Source of the DNA: Geosiphon pyriformis
Taxonomy: Eukaryota; Glomeromycota; Glomeromycetes; Archaeosporales; Geosiphonaceae
Direction of reading: 5' to 3'
Assembly: GCA_016748015.1 (NCBI GenBank)
Contig: JAAOMT010000352.1
Location: 593,128-657,127 of the forward strand
DNA: 64,000 bases
Both the position numbers and the translations under genes were made by a program. Positions 57,455 through 64,000 of this stretch are shown in pieces. Each line of letters starts with the position of its first letter. Position 1 is the stretch's first letter. The notes under the pieces are model-generated. The model did no database searches. It saw only the letters and a list, made by a program, of their open reading frames with translations, and was not told where the DNA came from.

Positions 57455-58263
57455 AGAATTGAGCTCTTGCAAAATCATATGTATCTGTTTCTATGTCTTC
57501 ATTCATGTAATGTTTGATGATTGCATCAAGTATTGTTTTTCATAAGTCTTCAAACTGTTGATTGGTAATTTGTCTTATGTTGTTAACTGTTATCATCTTT
57601 ATTGATCCATACAACAGTACATTTGGACAATGTTGGAAAGCAAAATATAGTCGGTATACTGCTTTGTAATGTAGGGTCAGGTTGTTTTTTCCTATGAACT
57701 TTTCTACTTGTTGTATTGCTTTTTTGTTGAATGTTTTCTGGCTAAGGTCTTTGTATGGTGTTTTCAAGTCAAGCTGTTCTCCAATTTTGTAGAACCAATA
57801 TGCTGGAAGAAGTCTTTCTTTCCATTCCTGGACATTGTCAAGTATCCACTCCCCTGTTTTGGAGAGTTTGGTCCCATAAGCTAAAGCTTCTTTTATTTCT
57901 TCAAGCTTGGGGACCAAGTATCTTCTTTTGTAATCTTTTTTTCTTTCTTTGCCTCTTTTTTCTCCACCTCTCACCCAAAGGCAATTTTTCTTCCAACATT
58001 GCCTTTCGGGTGGTGGGTAGGAGAGGAAACATTTAGTTCTAATTGAACTCTCATCCTCCTCTTTTCTGCTCTTATCTTTGTATCATATTTCTTTTTTATC
58101 AATTGTTATTTCTATTTGAACAGAAGATTTTTGAATTGTTTCAAATAATTGTTTAAATAATTTTAAAATTTAATCTGAAAGGTCCATGTTGAAATTTCTA
58201 TCATTTCTTGCTGCTTTTCAGATGCTATATATATTTGAATTCTCCAATTTAATTTGCTGTCCA
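57455..58263 (-). pseudogene. Element G: 3' ORF
   Basis: Starts MDSKLNWRIQIYIA (58263). The long open piece 57540-57974 has a Lys/Arg-rich N-terminus, then YWFYKIGEQLDLKTPYKDLS, FIGKNNLTLHYKAVYRLYFA and FQHCPNVLL. The core is homologous to the 3' ORFs of family 1 despite strong divergence, which argues that it had a selected function. Unknown family. Confidence 0.75.
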
Positions 58264-59480
58264 TTGTCTATGTTTTGATGATGATGATTGGTTCCAGATC
58301 TCATGGTATATCTTCTGGTCTGATTAATGAAATTTGTGTTTCTAGTTGAGGTACTGATGATGATGATTTCTGTTTTGCATGATAAATTTTTAACCGATTT
58401 CCATGTGCTACTTTCTTTAAAATCCTGTTTTCTAATTGTAGTTTGTAAGCTCTATTTCCTAAAGCTTCGTGTATGTGGAATAAACTGTTCCACTTTGGGT
58501 CAAACTTTCCACTCCACTGTTTCTTAGCTTTTGTATGATGTAACAGTACCTGGTTTCCAATCTTAAATTCTATTGGTTGTTCAGGTAGGTGATTGTCATG
58601 TCTTTTTTTTTGTTGTTTTTGAGTGTTACTAATGTTATCAGCTGCTGTTCTTTAATTGTTTTCTAACGTTTCCATTAGCTAGTACATTCTGTAATACAAA
58701 GTAGCTTTAAAATTCTCTTTGGTAATTGTTTCTGTTGGGTAAAACAATATTTCTTGTTTGATAGGTAACATAGCTTTCCTTCCATAGACTAGTTCAAATG
58801 GTGTGAAGTGTGTTATATTTTGCTTTAGTGTTTGGTATGCAAAGAGTACTGAAGGTATAAATAGGTCCTATTTTTGTTCGTTTTCTTGACTTATTTTTGC
58901 TAATGCTTCACACAGTGTTCAGTTAAACTGTTCTACCAGTCTGTTAGTTTGTGGGTGGTATGGTAATGATAAAGAACATTTTATACCAAACCATTGGCTT
59001 AATTCTGTTAATGTATTATTGATGAAATGTATTTCTTGATTAGATAACAATTCTTTTGGACATTCATGTCAGCAAATTAGGTCTTGATGTACGAACTTGG
59101 CTACTGTTTTGGCATCGGCCACTTGAATTGCTTTGGCTTCTGGCCATTTTGTAAGATAATCAACAGTTACAACAATATACCGATTTTTTTTGGATGTAAT
59201 TGAGAGAGAACCAACCAAATTGATTCTGATTTTATCAAATGGATTTCCAACTAGAATGGGTCGAAGTGGTTCTATTGATCTTGCTCCTTTTTTTCACTGG
59301 CATGTATCACAATTGAGCACATATTCAAAAATGTCTTTGTACATCATTTGCCAATAGTATAAATTTAGTGTTCTTTCGAGGGTAGCATCTTTGTTAAAGT
59401 GTCTTGATGTCAAATCTGAGTGCATGCTATATAGTATAGTTTCTCTTTCACTGTCCTTGATTAGTCATTGTGGGGTGAAG
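58264..59480 (-). pseudogene. Element G: integrase
   Basis: HHCC domain near 59270-59440 (SDLTSRHFNKDA ... CDTCQ), core with YLTKWPEAKAIQVADAKTVA and LLSNQEIHFIN (second Asp to Asn), the NRLVEQFN Glu block (near 58,940), and a C-terminal module with FDPKWN and NRAYKLQLENRILKKVAHGN. It ends EDIP...DLEPIII. Several stops. Confidence 0.85.
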
Positions 59481-59489
59481 TGGTTTTGG

Positions 59490-60930
59490 CATTCTCGTCA
59501 ATATAGTTAGTTGTCTTGAATAAAATAATTTCAGGCTTGTTTTCATATAGTACTTTGTTTCTGTTGAGATAATATCTCCTTAAAACATAGTATTGATAGG
59601 TACTGATGTAATTGTTGATAAGTGAGTGTGTTTATGGGTCTGGGATTAGATTTGTGGCATTCTCGACAAACTGTCAGCATTGGTGTTCTTGGATTCTTCC
59701 TTGTAATGGACTTTGAATGAGAATTGTTACAGATAAGTACTCCATTTCGCATATTTTCTTTCTAATTGTGAATTATTGAATAACCAAATAAGTTCTTTGT
59801 AATCAGTATATAGGTCAAATAGTTGACTGAGGTAATGTTTCCAAGTTTGTATGACCTAATAAATAGCAAGACATTCCAGATCTGTTGTGCTGTAATTTTT
59901 TTCTGCCGGGCTTGTGCTGCGACTGGCATAGGCAACTGGATGTTCTCTATTGTCCGGTCTTATCTGTGATAAGACTGCTCCTAGAGCATTTTTTAAGGCA
60001 TCCGTAGTGACAATAAACCATTTAGTAAAATCTGGGTAAATCAGGATGAGAGATGTGATCAAATGCTGCTTGAGATAGTCGAATGCATTTTGTTGATTTT
60101 CCTTTCACAAGTATAGTATGTATTTGGGCAACAAATGATGAAGTGGTTTTGTGATGTTTGAGAAATTTTTGACAAATTGATGATAATATTCTGTCAATCC
60201 TAGAAATTCTTGTAATTCTCTGAAGTTAATTGGGGCTGGAAAATCTTTGACTTTTTGTACTTTATCTGAATTGGGTTTGACTCCATTTTTGCTGATTACA
60301 TGTTCTAAGAATTTTAACTCGGTTTTTCTAAAGAAGCATTTATTGGGATTGAGTTTCAATCTGGCATTATAAAGGCATTCAAAGACTTGTTGCAGATGGA
60401 GCAAATAATCATCAAAAATTTCAGAGAAGACATTGATGTCGTCTAGATATACTATGACTGATTTCCACAGGATTCCTTTGTATACAATATTCATGAGGCA
60501 TTGAAACATGACGGGAGTGTTGCAGAGTCCAAAAAGCATTACATTAAACTCGAAGTTTCTATCTCAAGTGGTAAACACTGTTTTTCCTTTGTCTTTGGAG
60601 TTCATTTCAACTTGCCAATAACCACTTGCTAAATCTAATGATGAGAACTATTTCTTTTTTCCTAGATTGTCCAGAATTTTTTGGATGAGAGGAGTAGAAT
60701 AATTATCTCTTTGCATAATGCTATTTAATTTTCAGTAATCCATACAAAATCATACCTTTTTGTTTTTTTTGGTAACCAAGACTACTGAAGAGGACCAAAG
60801 ACTTAATGATTCTTTGATTAGGCCGTTATCAAGCATCTGTTGCATTTCTTGCTTAATTAAGTTATCACCAGATGGAGATATGCAGTAAGCTCATTGCTTA
60901 ATCAGTCAAGCATTTTCCATATCAATCTGA
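59490..60930 (-). pseudogene. Element G: reverse transcriptase and RNase H
   Basis: RT frame 60105-60539 has MLFGLCNTPVMFQCLMNIVY, VIVYLDDINVFSEIFDDY (both catalytic Asp present) and KFLEHVISKNG. Upstream blocks include LNGLM-type and a SLDLASGYWQVEMN-like segment broken by a stop. RNase H (59760-60062): WFIVTTDALKNALGAVLSQI, HPVAYASRSTSPAEKNYSTT and DLECLAIY. Confidence 0.88.
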
Positions 60931-61890
60931 TGCTTTATGATGTCAGTGTGTCTGAACTCATTTTCACTGGCAAAGACATCAGCATGCTGATTCAGAAGGA
61001 CTTTGAGTTGTATTTGTTGCAGGATACTTAAGTTTCTTAAATTCAATTTATTAATCTTTTTTGGTGTGAACAAGTAACTTTTTTTTGGCAAATTCCATAC
61101 TTGTAAGATAATGTTGCAGAATAAGAATAATTGTGTGAAGTCTGGAATGAACTGGGGTTTTTCAGAATTCTGAATATCTGTGAATATGGAACTGACAAGG
61201 GTCCCTTTAGGGATTTCAATAACATCTTCTGTTGGGTTGTGGATAGGAATTTTAAAGTGTTTATGGGCTTTGGCTGGTAGGTATAGATTAGCAATATCAG
61301 CTAGGGAACAGATTTTGGGACTGGCTTTGAATAACAAGACTTGATCTTGGATCTTTTAATTCACCTTAAGGATGTATTGTCGGTATGGAGGAATAGAAAT
61401 GATGGTGTCAGTGTAGATAAATTCTACCTGGTTACTGTCTTTCTTCATGAAATTAACTGGTATGTTTTCTCTTCCACTTGATCCAAACCCATTGATTCTT
61501 CAAGCAGTAAGGCCTAATTTTTTTCGGGTTGTTACCAGAGTCAATTAGGGTATTTTGACTAGGGGTAGAAAGATAGCTTGGGCAATCTTTTCTTGTAATT
61601 CTATTTTGTAGGATCTGTCTGAATTGTTCTGTAGCATCATGATAATGTTTCCTGTGTAACTGGCATTGATGATTCTTTCTTTTACGTCAATTTTTTTTTT
61701 GGCTAGACTAGATTGAGAGGCAACTTGTACTATTGTACTAACAGAAATTTCTAATGTTATCTTAAGATTTATTTTTACCAGAGAATGTGGAGCTATAATA
61801 ATGGGTGATTGTCTGGAGTATTATAGGTCGAAACCAGCATTGATGTCATGTGCTCTTTTAGAGCAAATTTCTTTTTCGTTGTCACTGTAC
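60906..61890 (-). pseudogene. Element G: dUTPase and linker
   Basis: dUTPase (about 61480-61890): motif 1 NAGFDL, motif 2 ASQSSLA, motif 3 RIINASYTGNI, motif 4 EKIAQAIFLPLVK, motif 5 RINGFGSSGR. Presence in family 2 as well as family 1 shows the domain was in the common ancestor. Linker 60906-61337 with CSLADIANLYLPAKAHKHF and PDFTQLF. Confidence 0.83.
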
Positions 61891-61899
61891 TATTTTAGC

Positions 61900-62700
61900 T
61901 CTAATTTTTTGAATAGGTCGGGATATATAAGATACTGTTCTGTTTCAGTATTCTCAGTTGGATCTTAAAATGACATGTCTTTGGTAATTAATACCTTTTT
62001 TTCTTTGAACTCAGATAGTTCGGTGATTGGAAACAGTATTCTTGGAGGTAGATTAAACATGAGATTACATTCGTCACAATACTAGAAGTGACAGGGAATC
62101 AAACAGTGATTGCACAGTTTGGTATTCAAATTGGCTAACCTTTGCTCTTGTTTTTCTCGAATTGGGGCCAATTCCTGATATCAGTTCTGAAATGTATCTG
62201 AATTATCCGTGAAAAAATCATCTATGAAATAGTCAGATCTATTATATTCAGGTGTCCAGAGATTATCCTTGATTTCTCGTATCTCTTCGGGCATGGCACT
62301 TTTGGCTTTGGTGCTTGCCATTCTCCAGATTTTGTGGTCATCATGTGGATAACTGCCCAATCTGTTGAGTGCTCGTTTCCAAGCATCCCCAATAGAGGTT
62401 CCCTTTTGTACCCAATCATTGATTAATATGGTGTATTAACAAGCCTTGTCACATGTTCTTTTTCTGCCAGGCACATCATTCCAGAGTCTTTTATCTGGCA
62501 GGATCTTACCACAGGCAAGGCACAGTGTATTGTTCCATTTATCTTGTCATTTTGGTTGGCCAAATCTGTCCAATAAACAATATTTGCAGTAGTATTTGGT
62601 GGCAATGGGCATTCTTCATTGTCTCCAATACATGCACCCATAGTGGATAGCTTCTTTCCACAATCAATACATATAAGTCTTGAAAGTTGGTAAAATAAGT
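61900..62700 (-). pseudogene. Element G: acidic linker and Cys-rich multi-zinc region
   Basis: Cys clusters: CIDCGKKLSTMGACIGDNE, NKWNNTLCLACGKILPDKR, RTCDKACxYTI, and downstream LCNHCLIPCHFxYCDECNL. Between them lies ASTKAKSAMPEEIREIKDN (62222-62419 frame). The same order as in family 1, with stops at Trp and Gln positions. Confidence 0.75.
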
Positions 62701-62999
62701 TTCTTTGGTCTGAGATTATGTATTCTAGTGATGATAATCGGGGTTTCTCTTTTGCTCTGTTTTTTTCTTTTTCTTCCCAGGTTGGTAGTGGAAGTAGTTC
62801 AGTTTGATAATCATCTGCCCATAAAACCTAATAGGTCTCAATGATTGGTGACAGTGGTATGTTTTTGAATTCAATAAGAGGTTCCTCAGTATGTTGGGTT
62901 TTAAAGTGTCCACACATAGCTGGGACTTGGGCATGCTGTCCGTTGAACATGAGTTGAAGCTTTTGGGTGTTCTAGTCGAGAGTAGTATTAGCTTTTGAC

Positions 63000-63797
63000 A
63001 ACCAATTGTTTCCTACTAGAGCTTGATATTGAATAGCTTCTATGACAAGTACTTTGGTAGAGATCTGGATTTTATTAATTTCAAAGGGGAAGTTGTCAAT
63101 TTTTTCTATCAGGGTTTTTGTGTTTCCATCCGCTGTAATGATCTGGACAGTAGCAGCACAGTCTATTCAGCAACTTAGTTGGTCTATAAGCTGTTTCATA
63201 ATTATGCTACCAGCTGATCTGCTATCCAGGATTAACTTAATGTTTATTCCTCCAACTCTGGCATCAGTGTATAGAGCCATTATTGGTTTATCCTGATTGA
63301 TGGCTGCTCTACTAAAAAAGCTATGGGTGTTTAAATTATTGATGTCAAAAAGAAATATCATGGCTAGAGTGGTGTCTTCGGTAATAGTGGCTGATGGGAT
63401 ATTGCTTTTTGTTTGTTTGGAAGATTTGGAGGTTTGCTCTACATCTCTTCTTTCCATAGGTGTAGATTTATCAAAACCCTGGTCTTCTGTAAGACTAGGA
63501 TAGGAAGCTTGATTTGGGTATCCAGTTGGTGCTGGTCAAGATTGGACCAGATTGTGAGAAATTGGTCGAAATAGTCTATTGTTGGTTTGTACCTAATTGT
63601 TATTGGGATTGTTTTATCTCTGATTATAATCTATAGCTCAAGGTTTGGATGGGCTGTAAGAAAGAGTTGGATAGTAAAGGATTGCTTGTGTCATTGGTGG
63701 TAGTTGATAATAATTCTGGGGTGGTGGTTGAATGTATAGGACTTGTTGTGCATATTGGAGTGGTTGATTTTGAGGTATGGGATATTGGGATACCATT
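63000..63797 (-). pseudogene. Element G: aspartic protease and Pro/Gln-rich gag tail
   Basis: The protease frame 63167-63457 reads ALYTDARVGGINIKLILDS, then RSAGSIIMKQLIDQLSC: the active-site Gly is Arg (DSG to DSR). The gag tail (63460-63797) opens MVSQYPIPQNQPLQYAQQ and is Tyr/Pro/Gln-rich. Directly upstream of that Met the sense strand has a stop and the sequence changes character. Confidence 0.75.
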
Positions 63798-64000
63798 GTT
63801 ACGGTTTAAGAATTTAGCAAAAAGAATCATAAAAATAATACAAACTATTCAATCATAATATAGCACAGTAATAATCTTAGAAAGGTAATAATTAACATAG
63901 TAGCAAACACCATCTCGCGATAGTGGCAAGCACCAGTTCACAATAGCAGCCAACACCAACTGGTGATAGCAGCAAGCACCAGGTTGAAATATCAAAAAGA
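63797..64000. other. Unassigned terminal segment with minisatellite, possible further insertion
   Basis: From 63797 the plus strand reads TGTTACGG, an LTR-like start preceded by CCAT, and gag coding is no longer recognisable. No ORF. The segment runs off the window, so identity is open: another LTR's beginning, or diverged gag of G. Confidence 0.35.
63898..63989. repeat. Minisatellite, four 23-bp units
   Basis: Exact 23-bp spacing: units begin at 63898, 63921, 63944 and 63967, each starting TAG and containing CAAGCACCA or CAACACCA-type cores. The units differ at several positions, so the array is not recent. The period is not a multiple of three, arguing against coding. Confidence 0.85.

Larger units (their letters stand above)
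56394..64000 (-). mobile_element. Ty3/gypsy element G (family 2): 3' LTR back to gag
   Basis: Minus strand. 3' LTR 56394-57437, then in reverse order the 3' ORF, integrase, RNase H, RT (YLDD intact), linker, dUTPase, Cys-rich region, protease and the Pro/Gln-rich gag tail. Recognisable coding ends at about 63797. It sits in the 5' LTR of H and is therefore the youngest insertion of this nest by nesting order. It is the best-preserved family-2 copy, yet it has stops in every module. Confidence 0.9.

Noticed and set aside
58264-58520. Chromodomain at the integrase C-terminus (chromovirus assignment)
   Set aside because: Only a GPY/F-like module is legible in B, I, J, H and G; the sequence after it lacks the aromatic cage pattern of chromodomains.

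Overview
The window looks like nuclear DNA of an arbuscular mycorrhizal fungus (Glomeromycotina, Rhizophagus/Gigaspora-like). The evidence is a strongly AT-rich background, one intron-containing eukaryotic housekeeping gene (STT3), LTR retrotransposons of the Ty3/gypsy (Metaviridae) class, and a LINE whose proteins resemble those I remember from that group. The taxonomic call is inference; no search was run.

Layout. Positions 1-14,812 are a nest of transposons. A minus-strand LINE (10,930-14,812) is hit by gypsy element B (+, 5,068-10,929), and B is hit by gypsy element A (-, 1-5,067). A complete solo LTR (12,900-13,804) lies inside LINE ORF1. Next come AT-rich spacer (14,813-16,740), the only recognisable host gene, STT3 (17,021-19,491, minus, three exons), and a second AT-rich spacer to about 20,880. 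From there to the right edge is a second nest, read left to right as D(-), C(+), E(-), F(+), J(-), I(+) inside J, H(-) inside J, and G(-) inside the LTR of H. Except at the D/C boundary, each outer element stops exactly where the next LTR begins, so the missing halves are predicted beyond the window. Only I (36,758-46,858) is complete with both LTRs; it is flanked by a perfect 4-bp target duplication GTGA.

The gypsy elements share an unusual coding order: gag with CCHC knuckle, aspartic protease, a Cys-rich multi-zinc region, a complete five-motif dUTPase, a linker, reverse transcriptase, RNase H, integrase, and a conserved extra 3' ORF of unknown function whose stop codon abuts the polypurine tract. 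There are two families. Family 1 (A, B, C, E, H, I, J and the solo LTR) has LTRs of about 770-905 bp. Family 2 (F, G) has LTRs of about 1,020-1,045 bp. Family 1 splits into 1a (palindrome array in U3: A, B, I) and 1b (GAATTCC array in U3: solo LTR, E, J, H). The LTRs carry conserved RNA-hairpin candidates, including a 9-nt loop with the self-complementary hexamer TGATCA, and the primer-binding site has two complementary partners in the same transcript.

No copy is intact. Most inactivating changes are C->T/G->A transitions (CAA/CAG/CGA/TGG to stops; catalytic Asp to Asn), as expected from deamination of methylated or RIP-targeted DNA. STT3 lacks such damage. Elements C, D and F are the most AT-decayed and look oldest.
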